A DNA stretch of 64,000 bases from Stagonosporopsis chrysanthemi (lineage: Eukaryota; Ascomycota; Dothideomycetes; Pleosporales; Didymellaceae). A model generated the notes under the pieces. It had not been told where the DNA came from, did no database searches, and was given only the letters and a program-made list of their open reading frames with translations. The position numbers and the translations under genes are program-made. The DNA is taken from positions 62,001 through 126,000 of the forward strand of contig JAFISE010000087.1 of the NCBI GenBank assembly GCA_022560025.1, read 5' to 3'. Below, in pieces: positions 9,673 to 20,799 of the stretch; the first letter of the stretch is position 1, and the number at the start of each line of letters is the position of its first letter.

Positions 9673-12330
9673 ATGAACCGCCCCTCAGCCTCGCGCTCCC
9701 GCTCGCGGCCCTCGCGTCCCACCACATCCCGCACTGCCTCCTTTGCACCCTCGCTGCGCCGGCGCAACACGTCCCAGTCCGTACAGAGCCATGACTACGC
9801 CGACCCCGAAGCCGCGTCCGCCGCGCAGGCCGACGCCGCCATCGCGAGCGAAATCGCAGAGATCAAGCGCTACGAGGACTTCACGACCATCGACTGGGTG
9901 CAGGACGCGGCGCGGGAGTCGCTGCGGCGCCGGGCGCGGCGCAAAGCGCGGGTTGCGCAGCCGCCGACGTACACAGGGCGCGTGTTCCTGGGCCGCGGGA
10001 GGGGCAAATGGCGGCGCAAGATTGCCGAGGCGTACGATGCGGGCCAGGCGTGGATTGTGGTGACGCTGGTCGGGGCTGCGATTGGGCTGAACGCCGCGTT
10101 CCTCAACATCGTCACCGAGTGGCTGTCGGATATCAAGCTGGGGCATTGTTCCACGGCCTTCTACCTCAACGAGAGCTTCTGCTGCTGGGGCGCCGAGGGC
10201 GGCTGTCCCGAGTGGAAGCGCTGGAGCGGCGTGTGGCCCGTCAACTACGTGCTGTATATGCTGTTTGCGGGGCTGTTTGCCCTCACGGCTGCGACGCTGG
10301 TCAAGAGCTTTGCGCCGTATGCGGCGGGCTCGGGCATCAGTGAGATGAAGTGCATCATTGCGGGGTTTGTGATGAAGGGGTTTCTGGGCGCGACGACGCT
10401 GTTCATCAAGAGCATTGGCCTGCCGTTGGCGATTGCGAGTGGACTGAGTGTCGGCAAGGAGGGGCCCAGCGTGCACTATGCCGTGTGCACGGGGAATGTC
10501 ATCAGTCGCTTCTTCGACAAGTACCGACGCAACGCGGCGAAGACACGCGAGATTCTGAGCGCGAGCGCGGCTGCGGGCGTGGGCGTTGCGTTTGGAAGTC
10601 CCATCGGCGGCGTGCTGTTCAGCCTCGAGGAGATGTGCAATCACTTTCCGCTCAAGACCATGTGGAGGAGCTACTTCTGTGCGCTGGTGGCTACCGCCGT
10701 GCTGGCTGTACGTTCTCCATCCCCCACAATGGACAGTGCGTATACTAACGCCGTGACTATAGGCAATGAATCCCTTCCGCACCGGCCAGCTCGTCATGTT
10801 CCAAGTCAAGTACGACCGCTCGTGGCACTTCTTCGAAATCCTCTTCTACCTCGTCATCGGCGTCTTCGGCGGCCTGTACGGCGCGTTCGTTATCAAATGG
10901 AACTTGAAGATGCAGGTCTTCCGCAAAAAGTACCTGTCTGCCTACCCCATCATGGAGGCGGTGGTCCTTGCGGTGGTGACGGCGGTCATCTGCTACCCAA
11001 ACATGTTCCTTCGGATCGACATGACAGAGAGCATGGAAATACTGTTCCAGGAGTGCGAGGGCGATCATGACTACGATCAGCTGTGCGAGTAAGTCGCCTT
11101 TGGTCTGTTTCCGACCCATTGAAAGAGACTAACACTTCCAGCCGCGACCAGCGCTGGCACATGATCCTCTCCCTCTTCCTCGCCTTCACCCTCCGCACCC
11201 TCCTCGTCATCATCTCCTTTGGCTGCAAAGTGCCCGCGGGCATTTTCGTCCCCAGCATGGCCGTTGGCGCCGCCTTCGGCCGCATGATTGGTATCCTCGT
11301 CGAAGCGCTGCACGAATCCTTCCCGACCTCGACCTTCTTCAGCGCCTGCCTCCCCGACGAACCCTGCATCACACCGGGCACCTACGCCTTTCTCGGCGCC
11401 GCCGCCGCCCTCTCAGGCATAATGCACATCACCGTCTCCGTCGTGGTCATCATGTTCGAAATCACCGGCGCCCTGACCTACATCCTGCCCACCATGATTG
11501 TCGTCGGCGTCACAAAAGCCGTGTCGGAGCGCTTCGGCCACGGCGGCATCGCAGACCGCATGATCTACCTCAACGGCTACCCCTTCCTGGACAACAAGGA
11601 GGAGCACTCGTTCGGCGTCCCCGTCAGCGCCGTCATGAGCACGCACCCCGCGTGCCTCCCCGCGCACGGCCTGTCGCTGCGCGACCTCGAGCTCGCCACC
11701 GCCCAGAACAAATACCAGGGCTACCCCATCGTCACGGACCTGCACTCCAAAACCCTCACCGGCTACATTGGCGCCACCGAGCTGCGCTACGCCCTCGACA
11801 AGGCCCGCGCAGACTCCCGCATCCCCCCCAGCACACCCGTCTCCTTTTCCCCACCCTCCTCCTCCCCCTCCTCCTCCTCCTCAGCAGACGCTGCACCGCC
11901 AACCCTCGACCTCACCCGCTTCGTCGACCCCACCCCTCTGACCGTGCACCCGCGCCTGCCCCTCGAGACCGTCATGGAAGTCTTCAAGAAAATGGGACCC
12001 CGCGCCATCTTGATCGAGTACCGCGGCCGCCTGACGGGGCTGGTGACCGTCAAGGACTGTCTGAAGTACCAGTTCAAGGTGGAGGCGCAGGGGGGCCAGG
12101 GGGCGGCGCATGGCGGCGGCGGTGTTGCCGACGACGAGGGGATGGAGAGGGTGTTTGGGTGGGTGAGGTGGGGGGCGCTGGGCGTGGAAAGGGTGTGGAC
12201 GGGGTTGTTGGCGAGGGTGGGGGTGGGGAGGGAGAGAGGGGCGGTGAGGTTGTTGGCGAGTCCGGTTGTGGCGAGGGAAGCGGGGCAGGGGGAGGAGCTG
12301 GAGGAGAGAGGGAGGCCGGGGAGTAGGTAG
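9673..12330 (+). CDS. CLC family chloride transporter with CBS pair
   Basis: A polytopic anion transporter related to yeast Gef1, which acidifies and sets the ionic balance of endomembrane compartments. Exons are 9673-10707, 10763-11088 and 11142-12330, giving 849 residues. The first 120 residues are Ser/Arg-rich and cytosolic. CLC signatures follow in order: GSGISEMK (219-226), GKEGPSVH (261-268, gating Glu263), GSPIGGVLFSLEE (308-320, with the position used as proton glutamate in exchangers) and KVPAGIFVPSMAVGAAFGR. Two C-terminal CBS modules begin near VPVSAVMSTHPACLP and FVDPTPLTVHP, separated by a Ser/Pro-rich linker. The tail is Gly/Arg/Glu-rich. Introns are 55 and 53 bp; the first has a TACTAAC branch point. 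The retained gating and proton glutamates suggest a Cl-/H+ exchanger (inference). Confidence 0.93.
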
Positions 12331-12498
12331 GTAGATAAATGTGTGTGTGTGTGTATTGAGTGTGCCTGTCTTTTGGGTTGTTTGATTTCATGGCGTGACT
12401 GCAGGTGATGTTGTATGGAAAGCTACGAGTAACGCCGATATGCAATGCAGCCAACCAACCAACCGACCAATATTCTTCTCTGGCGCTCACCAACCCTC

Positions 12499-13376
12499 TC
12501 ACCGTCCATTAATCGCAGTGAACCCTCCTGTGCTCACCCTCGGCGGGGGCGGCGGAGCAGCAACACTCTCCTCCTTTTCTTTCCCCTTGCCGTTCTGGCG
12601 CGGCGGCCCACGCATCTCCATCTCGATCTGCATGGCAGCGGGATCCTCGTCGTCCTCACCCTCACTATCGGCGACCCTCTCATCCGCGCCCTCATCAACA
12701 TCCATAGCCTCCGTCTCCGGCACGGGCGGGACCAGCTCCTTCCTCGCGAGCGGATCGAGCTGCGTAGCATTGTGCGGGACTTCAGACGCTGCCGCCGCTG
12801 TTGTCGATGCCTCAACAGCCCTCGCTGGCACCTCCGGGGCCGTCCCCGCCTGCACCAGCACAGCAGGCAGCGTCGTCTGCCCTCCATTCCTGGCCTTATC
12901 CTCCAGCTTCCCCTTCCCCTTGCTCTCGCCCTTCTCGACCTTCTCGACCTTCTCGCCCTTCTCGCCCTCCTTGGCCCTCTCCTCCTCCTCCGCAGCCTTC
13001 CTCTTGCGAAACGCCCCATACTGCGTTGTCTTGGGCACGACATCGACCAAAAACTCCAGGTTGTCCGTCTTGCTCACCGCGCCGCTGACGTCGCGGTACT
13101 GGATGTTGCGGCGGGGTTTGCGCTCTGCTTTGACGACGTTGTGGGTTGTGACGGCGAGGTGCTGGATCATCATCTCTGTGGCGAGGGCGATGGCGAAGGA
13201 GGCGTTTTTTGTGACGGTGAGGCGCTCCGGGTCGGCCTGGATGATTTTCTGGACGCGGGCCACTGGCGGTGTTAGCGGGGGAGGCAATTGCAATGGGATT
13301 GAGGGAGCTTACGCGGGAGAGAGACATGGCCCGTCACTTCTTTTGAGGGCGCGATTGGGGTGTTGTTGTATGGCAT
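12499..13376 (-). CDS. Histone-fold protein, Dpb3/CHRAC/POLE4-like
   Basis: A small histone-fold subunit of the kind found in DNA polymerase epsilon (Dpb3) and CHRAC-type remodellers. Exons read 13376-13313 and 13262-12499, giving 275 residues. The fold spans roughly residues 20-105: VSLP then LARVQKIIQADPER (the first part of this motif crosses the 50-bp intron), followed by NASFAIALATEMMIQHLA and YRDVSGAVSKTDNLEFLVDVVPKT. The remaining 165 or so residues are low complexity: a Lys/Glu/Gly repeat tract (EKGEKVEKVEKGE), an Ala/Pro-rich stretch, an acidic patch (EGEDDEDPAA) and a basic end. The long charged tail recalls yeast Dpb3. The sequence alone does not decide between the polymerase and remodeller subunit. 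It diverges from the carboxypeptidase gene across 379 bp. Confidence 0.83.
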
Positions 13377-13755
13377 TGCGTGGTGTGTGGAGGGGAAGTT
13401 GCGGGCGTCGCTGCGAGGTGCGGGTGGTGTGACGAAGTTGATGCGAAGGTCTGGGCGTTTGCAATGGTCCAAAAAGTGATGCTTTGTCCAATGACGCGTC
13501 TGTCTCGCGGAATGGGGTTGTTGTCGGCGAACGGCGCGTGTGAAGTGGATTGGTGAGGGTGAAAGATGCAAGTCGCGAACCCAAAGGTGGCGCCGCAGGG
13601 AAGGTCGTGCCGAGATGCTGCAGTTACTCAGACGTCAGCAACCGACATCGTGACTGCCCGAGACTCCTTCATTTCATCACGCAAGCAACTCTTCCATACT
13701 GAATCCAATTGCAACCCAATAGCTTTTCCTGTGGCATAATTTCGTGACGTCAGAG
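13377..13755. promoter_or_regulatory. Divergent promoter region, histone-fold gene and carboxypeptidase
   Basis: 379 bp between divergent starts. It includes a perfect TGACGTCA at the carboxypeptidase end and no recognisable gene. Confidence 0.55.
13745..13752. promoter_or_regulatory. CRE-like palindrome TGACGTCA
   Basis: A perfect 8-bp ATF/CREB-type site ends three bases before the carboxypeptidase ATG. bZIP factors bind this sequence in fungi. Being so close to the start codon it may simply be leader sequence; function is inference. Confidence 0.4.
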
Positions 13756-15265
13756 ATGCGGTTTTTCTCCTTGTTGCTCGCCGCTGGAGCTGCCGCGGCC
13801 GAGCTGTCCCAAGTACCCTTCCAAGACACACCAGAAGTCGAAGGCTTCCAGACCTTCCAAAGCCAGTTCTCAGAGCACCACTCTATCCGCATCAAACAGC
13901 AGCAGAACGACACACTCTGCAACGCACACTCTAAACAGTACACTGGCTGGCTGGATGTTGGTGCAAAACACATCTTCTTCTGGTACTTTGAGTCACAACA
14001 CTCGCCGTCCGAGGACCCGCTGCTGCTATGGCTCACAGGGGGTCCTGGCGGGTCCGGTATGATTGGTATGCTTCAGGAGAATGGGCCGTGTTTGATCAAT
14101 GAGTACGGCAATGGGACTGTGTATAATGAGTACGGATGGAGTAAGAACGCCAACGTTATTTATGTCGACCAGCCAGCAGGTGTTGGCTTCAGCTATGTTG
14201 ATGAAGGCGTACCAATCCCTGGAACTAGTTTCACTGCAGCGGAGGATATGCACCACTTTTTACAACTGTTCACGAGCGACGTGTTCCCAAAGTTGATGGG
14301 CAAGGGGTTCCACATCACAGGCGAAAGCTACGCTGTAAGTTCGGTGAATGCTGTCAACCACTATCATCTAACTGTAGCAGGGCCACTATGTTCCCATATT
14401 GGGAGCTCAGATCGTGGCGCAGAATCAGCTCTACCCAAAGCGACCCCAGGTGAATCTGCAGTCAATCTTCGTTGGCAATGCCTACATCAGCCCTCTCGAC
14501 ACGGCTTTTGGCTACTGGGAGACGCTGTGCACGACTAATCCTGGCGTCAAGGAGCCTGTCTTCAACCAAACGCGCTGCGACATCATGGCCACCCATCTGC
14601 CTCGCTGTCTGGACCTAGCACGCATTTGCTACAATCACCCTGACCCGGCCATATGCCAAGCTGGGGAGGAAGTATGTTGGAATGGCGTGATCGAGCACTA
14701 CGACGGTGAATCCGGCCCAGGCGGCCGCAACCGCTTCGACATTACACACCCATGTGAGACAGGAGATGACCTCTGCTACCCTGAGATTCCAAGAATCGGC
14801 GAGTACCTAAACTTACCATGGGTCTATGAAGCCCTGCACGTACCCAAAGCAGCTGGCAATTATAGCATCTTTTCCGAGGAAGTAGCGATCGCCTTCTCCT
14901 TGACAAACGACATGGGTATCAGCACACAGCCACAGGTCCTGTACCTGCTGGAGAGCGGCATCGACGTGCTCTTCTACCAAGGCAACCTTGATCTTGCCTG
15001 CAACACAGCTGGTAACTTGCAGTGGGCCAACTCGATGCCGTGGAAGGGCCAGCCCGCATTCGTCGCTCAGAGCAAGCAGACTTGGAAAGATGGAAAGCAG
15101 GAGATTGGATGGTTCAAGGAAGTCAAGGTCGTGACTTCGAGTGGCCGAGACACGACCTTTGCACTCAGCACTGTTGATGGAGCGGGACATCTTGTGCCAT
15201 TCGACAAGCCGAGAGAGGCGTTGGCCCTGGTGGACAGATGGTTGACTAAGCGCACATTCGCATGA
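13756..15265 (+). CDS. Secreted serine carboxypeptidase (peptidase family S10)
   Basis: It removes C-terminal residues from peptides and is probably secreted or vacuolar. Exons are 13756-14334 and 14381-15265, giving 487 residues. The signal peptide is MRFFSLLLAAGAAAA. Substrate-binding LLLWLTGGPGGSG, DQPAGVGFSY and the nucleophile motif GESYAGHY (split by the 46-bp intron directly after GESYA) are present. The catalytic Asp lies in the DVLFYQGNLDLACN region and the catalytic His is in VDGAGHLVP. The oxyanion loop reads GGPGGSG, not the GGPGCSS of yeast carboxypeptidase Y. Several NxT/NxS sites (for example NDT, NGT, NQT) fit a glycoprotein. The family is clear; exact specificity cannot be read from the sequence. 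Confidence 0.93.
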
Positions 15266-15732
15266 TTGTACATGTCAACAGATGATGTAAATAGCATAGA
15301 AAATGGAGTGATGATACACGATGGGGCTGAGGCTGAAGAAGTTGTGTGTAAGTCGCCGCTAGCGCGCGTTGCCATCCTGTTCATAGCAGAGCCGCACATC
15401 GTCACAGAGTCGAAAGATCGTGGCACACGGCAGCAAAGATCGGCCAGGAACACATTGCAGCCCACTTCGTCCCGCAGCTAGGCATCATCGTCCCGCATTG
15501 TCTTTCTGTTTCGAGTGGATGCTGAAGATTTGGTAGTGCGTTTCCCCACCAGATGAGATCATAGCAGAAATGTGCGACCATACGTCATCGTTATATGGTC
15601 GCGCACACGACCTTTATAAAGAGCCTGCACGCGTTGGGGTAACACCATATTCATTCCTCTATCATCTCAATTGCCTCAAACTACATTCCAAGCACCTCAA
15701 TAACCCCCAAACAACTCACACTACGCACCACA
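15266..15732. promoter_or_regulatory. Intergenic region with TATA box upstream of the 15.7-kb gene
   Basis: 467 bp. TTTATAAA at 15613-15620 lies 113 bp upstream of the ATG, followed by a C/A-rich leader. This resembles a strongly inducible fungal promoter. No other feature was seen. Confidence 0.55.
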
Positions 15733-16183
15733 ATGTCTGGACAGTCCAACGTCGGCAACTCCCAGGTCTACGAGGCCGGTGACCAGCGCACCGTCTCCGA
15801 CGCCGAAATCGAGCAGCAGAAGAAGGACAACCGCTTCCACGAGGGCAAGGAGAACTCCCACAAGGCTCTTGACTCCAGTAAGTCTCTCTCAGTACTTGGG
15901 CTGCAGTGTCTCGACAAGGCTCAATGCCCACGTCGCCTGCCCTTTGACCACCTAACATACTAACAACACCACAGAGGACGAGCGATCCATCGCCAACAAG
16001 CTCGAGCGCGAGGAGAAGCGTGAGAAGGAGGACGAGAACCTCACCGAGGAGGACCGTCTGCGCAAGGTCGATGCCACCCTGCCCGCGAAGATGCACGGCA
16101 ACGAGCCCAGCAAGGGCGCCAAGCTCGACCAGGAGCTGAGGGAAGAGGAGCAGGCTGAGCTCGAGCGCAAAGGCAAGGCCTAA
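15733..16183 (+). CDS. Small, highly charged hydrophilic protein of unknown function
   Basis: Exons 15733-15877 and 15975-16183 encode 117 residues; the 97-bp intron has GTAAGT and an ACTAAC branch region. The protein has no Cys or Trp and is dominated by Glu, Lys, Asp, Arg and Gln, with a likely helical segment around ANKLEREEKREKEDEN and a second around LDQELREEEQAELERKGKA. There is no signal peptide or membrane segment. Composition, small size and a TATA-box promoter fit a disordered stress-induced protein of the kind common in filamentous ascomycetes, but I cannot name the family. The start at MSGQSNVGNSQVYEAGDQ has a good leader and no better upstream ATG. Confidence 0.8.
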
Positions 16184-16555
16184 ACGCATCGTACCGGTAA
16201 AAGGTGGATGCTGAGATACCCTGTTACGATGACCAGCCACTGCGGCGGCATCACTGAAATGAAGTAATGATCATGACCAAAAAGTTCTGTGCCACGTGAC
16301 GCAACACGCTGTTTATGTTTGTATCGCAGTTGATAGTCTCACGTCTTGCTTCTGCGGGTATCGCAGGACAGCGGCAATGACGAGTACCCCTCCACAGTAT
16401 TCGCGATTTAGTACCCCTCCTCAGAAGTCAAAGCTCCCCATTAGCGTGCGGACTCAATAACTCCGGCTACACCTTGAATAGCCGCATCCCCGCCTATCAA
16501 TCCCAGCATCCTTCATAAGTAAACAATTGCCCCGTCTTGACAGCCTGTACCTTAC
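16184..16555. other. Intergenic region upstream of the SDR gene
   Basis: 372 bp. It contains a short imperfect repeat, GAGTACCCCTCC / TAGTACCCCTCC, near 16381-16420. Nothing else is recognisable. Confidence 0.5.
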
Positions 16556-17645
16556 ATGATTTCTCTCGGCACGGGAAACCTTATCCGCCACACCTACTCT
16601 CTCTCCCGGAGCTTCGTAGCCCATAAACCCCGCGCCCTGAGCCCCCCACTATCCATCACACAACACTTGAACCTTCCCACAGCATTTAGCAGAATGAGCT
16701 CTTCACAAGCAAAGCGCCTCGCCGGCAAGACCATCCTCGTGACCGGTGCCAGTTCCGGAATTGGAAAGAGCACCGCATTGGAATTTGCGCGCACCCAGCC
16801 AGATGATTTGAAGCTCATCCTCACAGCGCGTCGTGAGGACACGCTGAAGGAGGTCAAGAAGGAGATTGAGGGCATTGCAAAGGGCGTCAAGGTTCATGTT
16901 GTGAAGCTCGATGTCAGCAATGTGGACGAAATCAACCAATTCGTCGGCAATCTGCCCGCAGAGTTCAAGGAGATCGATGTGCTCGTCAACAACGCGTACG
17001 TCCCTCTATTCCGACCCCACCCATCGCAGCCCTCCCACAGCTCCTACACCCAAAGTGTATCACCTAATATGTCCCCAGCGGCCTCGTGAAGGGCGTAGAC
17101 AAGGCCCCCGAAATCAACCAAGCCGACATCAACATCATGTTCCAAACCAACGTGACAGGCCTCATCGCCATGACGCAAGCCATCCTGCCCCTCTTCCTCG
17201 CCCGCCCCGACGGCGGCCGTGGCGACATCATAAACATCGGCTCAATCGCAGGCCGTGAGCCCTACCAGGGCGGCAGCATCTACTGTGCGACCAAGGCCGC
17301 GGTGCGCAGCTTTACCGACTCGCTGCGCAAAGAACTGATCGCGAGCCGCGTGCGCGTCATCGAGATCGACCCGGGGCAGGTCGAGACGGAGTTCAGTGTT
17401 GTAAGGTTTGGCGGCGATAAGGACAAGGCGAAGAAGGTTTACGAGGGCGTGGAGCCCTTGACCGGCGATGATATTGCGGAGGTTGTGGTGTTTGCCGCTG
17501 CGAGGAGGGAGAATGTGGTTATTGCTGATACGCTGGTTTTCCCGAACCACCAGGTATGTGTTTGTGATGTGTTGTCGATCGGTGAGGTTTTTGTGCTAAT
17601 GTGTGATAGGCGGCCGCGACGGTTTTGCACAGGAAGTCGACATAA
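16556..17645 (+). CDS. Short-chain dehydrogenase/reductase (YMR226C/serine dehydrogenase-like)
   Basis: A classical NADP-type SDR related to yeast Ydf1 (YMR226C), which oxidises serine and other 3-hydroxy acids. Exons are 16556-16995, 17079-17553 and 17610-17645, giving 316 residues. The cofactor motif is TGASSGIG, NNAG spans intron 1 (83 bp), and the catalytic residues are Ser in NIGSIAG and YCATK (Tyr-x3-Lys). The final exon encodes only AAATVLHRKST. The first 46 residues are rich in Arg, Ser and hydrophobics with no acidic residue, ahead of an internal Met at 16694 (MSSSQAKRLAGK), where most homologues would start. This could be a mitochondrial presequence or translated leader. Substrate is inferred from family resemblance. 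Confidence 0.9.
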
Positions 17646-19471
17646 GAGTGTCTTGTGTGAAACAGAGCATGTAGATACCGTGAAGAATATAGAAGCGTTA
17701 CATACCAACCTCATCTTGTGCCTACATTCGAGTCCTTCCACATATATTCATAGATTTCATCCTGAAACAGTTGAAGTTTCTCATACTGATGCCGCAGAGA
17801 CTGGATGTTTGCAGCAGTGTCCACACCTCATCTGACGCCCCCTCGACGTCAACAGATCACAGACTAACCAGTAACACCAATTGAATGTGTCCGCGAAACA
17901 GCAAAAGCCCTCGCTATCCCAGCACTCCCAAATCCTTTCATGGCCCCAAAACAACCCTTCACCAGCGAGTCAATAACCGGACACAGTCCCGCCCAAACCG
18001 CCCCGCGAAGCGCAACATACAATCTCCTACAGAACCAAAGGGAAGTGGGCTTTGGGTATGTTGTGGGGCGATAGCGGGCGTGTGAGGGTTAGGAAAGGAC
18101 TGCTGCGAGGCATGAGGAGGGTCCTGGGGGAGTTTGTTTTGGCGAAGAAGATGTTGTTGTCTTCCTGGCTTATTTGGCAACGAGGCAGCGTGAAAAGAGG
18201 GTTGGCACGTTGGCACCCCAGATCTTAGTTCTTGCCCATCGAAGTGTCTGACGAGGATGCCCCGGAGGTGTAAGACAGGACATCAGATGCTCTGAATCTA
18301 AGCCAACCCTCACCGGGACCACCTGTAAATGCTATAACCGCCACCACACCTGATCTTACAAATCTGTCTCCTAAGCGATTTCATCTCTGACCATCAACAC
18401 CTGACCTAGCGACGAAACCTGCGTTTCTGTACCATTGTGAACTTCTATGACTTCACTTACAAGCTTCTCGAGTCTCTAGACCCTGGAGCAATAAGGTCAT
18501 GTTGTACATGGAGACTCGAATCCATACTGTCTCTGACGTAGCAACAAAGTGAGCTGGGCGCTCTACGAAGGACCTCTGGAGGACTGCGAGGTGCTTTTCT
18601 TTATGCCTATGGGTCGAGGTGACATAGATGGGGTTGTCGCATTTTAGGAGAGTTTACATCAATGGTCTGCTATGCTATAGCATTGGCCGCTGAATTTGCT
18701 TTTGGATTCGATCAAATGCTACTGTTTTTCTTCATGACAGGGCCTCTTTGTCTTTGGTTGGAGGGGTCAAAGGTTGGTGCACAATGCATCTTGGTTGTAA
18801 AGTTCTTTGTGTCATTCCTTTGAGCATCTACGACGGCATTAATTCATGTCTATATGTACTAGGATCTATAGAAGGAATTCAATGGCTGAGGTTTTGCCGC
18901 TCGAGAAAGATTCAGCGCGACGACGTCCATAAACGGCACTAAGTGAAGGAGAACTCGCGAATGTGTTCGAGTGAACTACAGTCGTTGTAACAAACTCCTG
19001 TTCCAAAGATCCGAGGCCCATCGCGATGAGCTAATATTCATGCACATTTGGCACACAACATCCATTGAGCCATGCTTCTCGTGCACGCGAAAGTTTGGTT
19101 GACACTACTGACAGTAAATATATGTCAACAATCGCTTTCACTGTACTTCTATCATTCCCTCTCGCAGTGAAGTAGCATATATAACGTGTGTCGCATGGGT
19201 TACAAGCCCCAAGCCCCACTTTTTCCAGCCGTTGCCCATGGATATGGGCTGCCAAGCTCTCCTGCACCGTGACCACGGCCCACTTGACCTATATATTTTC
19301 TGACGTATCGCACTGGTCTATACACTTCACGCAACTTGAACTCAACCACCAATTGAATCACTGCATCCACTCAGTCACGACCCTTCATTTCTATCTCTAC
19401 CTATTCGCTTAACTTCTCAATCTCTACCAACTCACTTCATTCCTCAATATCTACCATCTGCTGTCATCTAC
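17646..19471. other. Gene-poor interval, 1.8 kb
   Basis: Both strands were read for coding signal and for tRNA-like arms; none was convincing. The distal end should contain the promoter of the 19.5-kb gene: a CCTATATATTTT stretch near 19288 and a C/T-rich leader after it. Confidence 0.5.
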
Positions 19472-20799
19472 ATGGCTTCACACATGTACACTTCCGCAAC
19501 CGGTCGCAACTGGGGCGACGATGACGACGAAGTCTTTGACTTTGAGGCATTCACAGCGGCTGCAAAATCGCCAGCAGCGCCTTCAGGTAATGGTCTTTAC
19601 TCAATACGGCACGAACCCTTCACTGAGTATGATAACGCAGAGCACGATGTGGCTGATCGCTGTACCTCACCTTTTCCGAGCATGCGACCTGTTGAGCCAT
19701 CGTACATGTACGTATCTCCTACAGGGACCAATTGGGATGACGACGAGGACGATGAGGTCTTCGACTTGGACGTCTTCGAGAAGTCAGCGACATCTGTTGT
19801 GAATGACCTCACTCCACCGCAGAACCAGTCCATCACCCACGACATCGAAGCCACAGATGAGGACGACTACTCTACTTCAATTGTCTCAAGCAACATTGAA
19901 GTTGACTTCATGATCGACCAAGACTTTGCGCCCACATACGCACAGAAGATGACGGAGAAGTGGTACTTCTCCGACTCGCATCCGGCTTACGCAGAACTAA
20001 GCCACGATGAGATCGAATGCTTTCCTGAAGTGCGGGTTCAGTACACCTCCAACTGGACCGCCACGAAGCTACGGATGGGTGCCAACATGCGGTACCCAAT
20101 GATGATGAAGCCGTCCCCTCTCCAGCTGTCGAAGACCTGGGTGAACGACGACATGGGCGAGTATATGGAGAACCGCGGGTTTATTTATCCCTCGGTGCCG
20201 GATCTGGGGTTGCGATACGACAGCACCTCGGATGAAGAGAAGGACGAGGCGTTCACGCCGCCAGGATCGCCGCCGAGGGCGGAGGGCAAGCTGCCTGAGG
20301 TTCAGATCGACGAAGTAAGTTATGATATGATGCTTATGGTTGACATTGTGCTGACTTGAAGAAGTACGACCCCATCACGGGCGCCATCGATCTTCCTGAC
20401 CACAACGTGAAGGCGATGGAGGCTGATATCTCGCATTGTCCGATTGAATGCTCCAAGAAAGCGGATCCCACCGCACAGTTGTCCACAACTCATATTGGAG
20501 CCGCCGCAATCACCTCGCCTCTTTCGAAGGTTGAGGTCATGAGCCTGGCTCCCACCTCCAATCTGGTGAGCATCCATGTTGACGGCAGCGTGGACTCGCT
20601 TGAGGACTCCAAATCATTGGCCACGCGCACCAGTCCTTCTCCAGACCTCTTGTATATCAATGACCCGACCAACATTTCGCTGGTCATGAACACAGTGGCA
20701 GCTGGGTGGTTCCTGGTTTCTTCGGTACCTTGGGGTCGCATCGCCGTCGCAACGGCTGGTGCACTATTCGATGTGGCTGTATCCGTCGCTCGTCGATAG
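19472..20799 (+). CDS. Acidic orphan protein with duplicated N-terminal motif
   Basis: Not recognised. Exons 19472-20314 and 20362-20799 encode 426 residues; the 47-bp intron has GTAAGT. The N-terminal region carries two copies of one motif. Copy one reads MYTSATGRNWGDDDDEVFD and copy two MYVSPTGTNWDDDEDDEVFD, each followed by an acidic/hydrophobic FEAF or LDVF element, about 70 residues apart. The middle is Asp/Glu-rich and looks disordered apart from a DFAPTYAQKMTEKWYFSDSHPAYAELSHDEIE segment with aromatic residues. The C-terminus (SLVMNTVAAGWFLVSSVPWG, then RIAVATAGALFDVAVSVARR) is hydrophobic enough to be one membrane-associated segment. No signal peptide. The repeats suggest a linear binding motif that was duplicated (inference). 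Confidence 0.75.

Noticed and set aside
9685..10809. 374-codon open frame opposite the CLC gene
   Set aside because: Arg/Ala/His-rich antisense artefact of a GC-rich coding exon; the CLC motifs on the plus strand are unambiguous.
13976..14034. Suspected active-site defect in the carboxypeptidase (GGPGGSG for GGPGCSS)
   Set aside because: This form is typical of one branch of fungal S10 enzymes as far as I recall, and all catalytic motifs are present, so it is not treated as a lesion.
18490..18560. tRNA-like ACTCGAATCC segment
   Set aside because: It resembles a T-loop, but the flanking bases do not form the T-stem and no matching D-arm, anticodon arm or acceptor stem was found on either strand.
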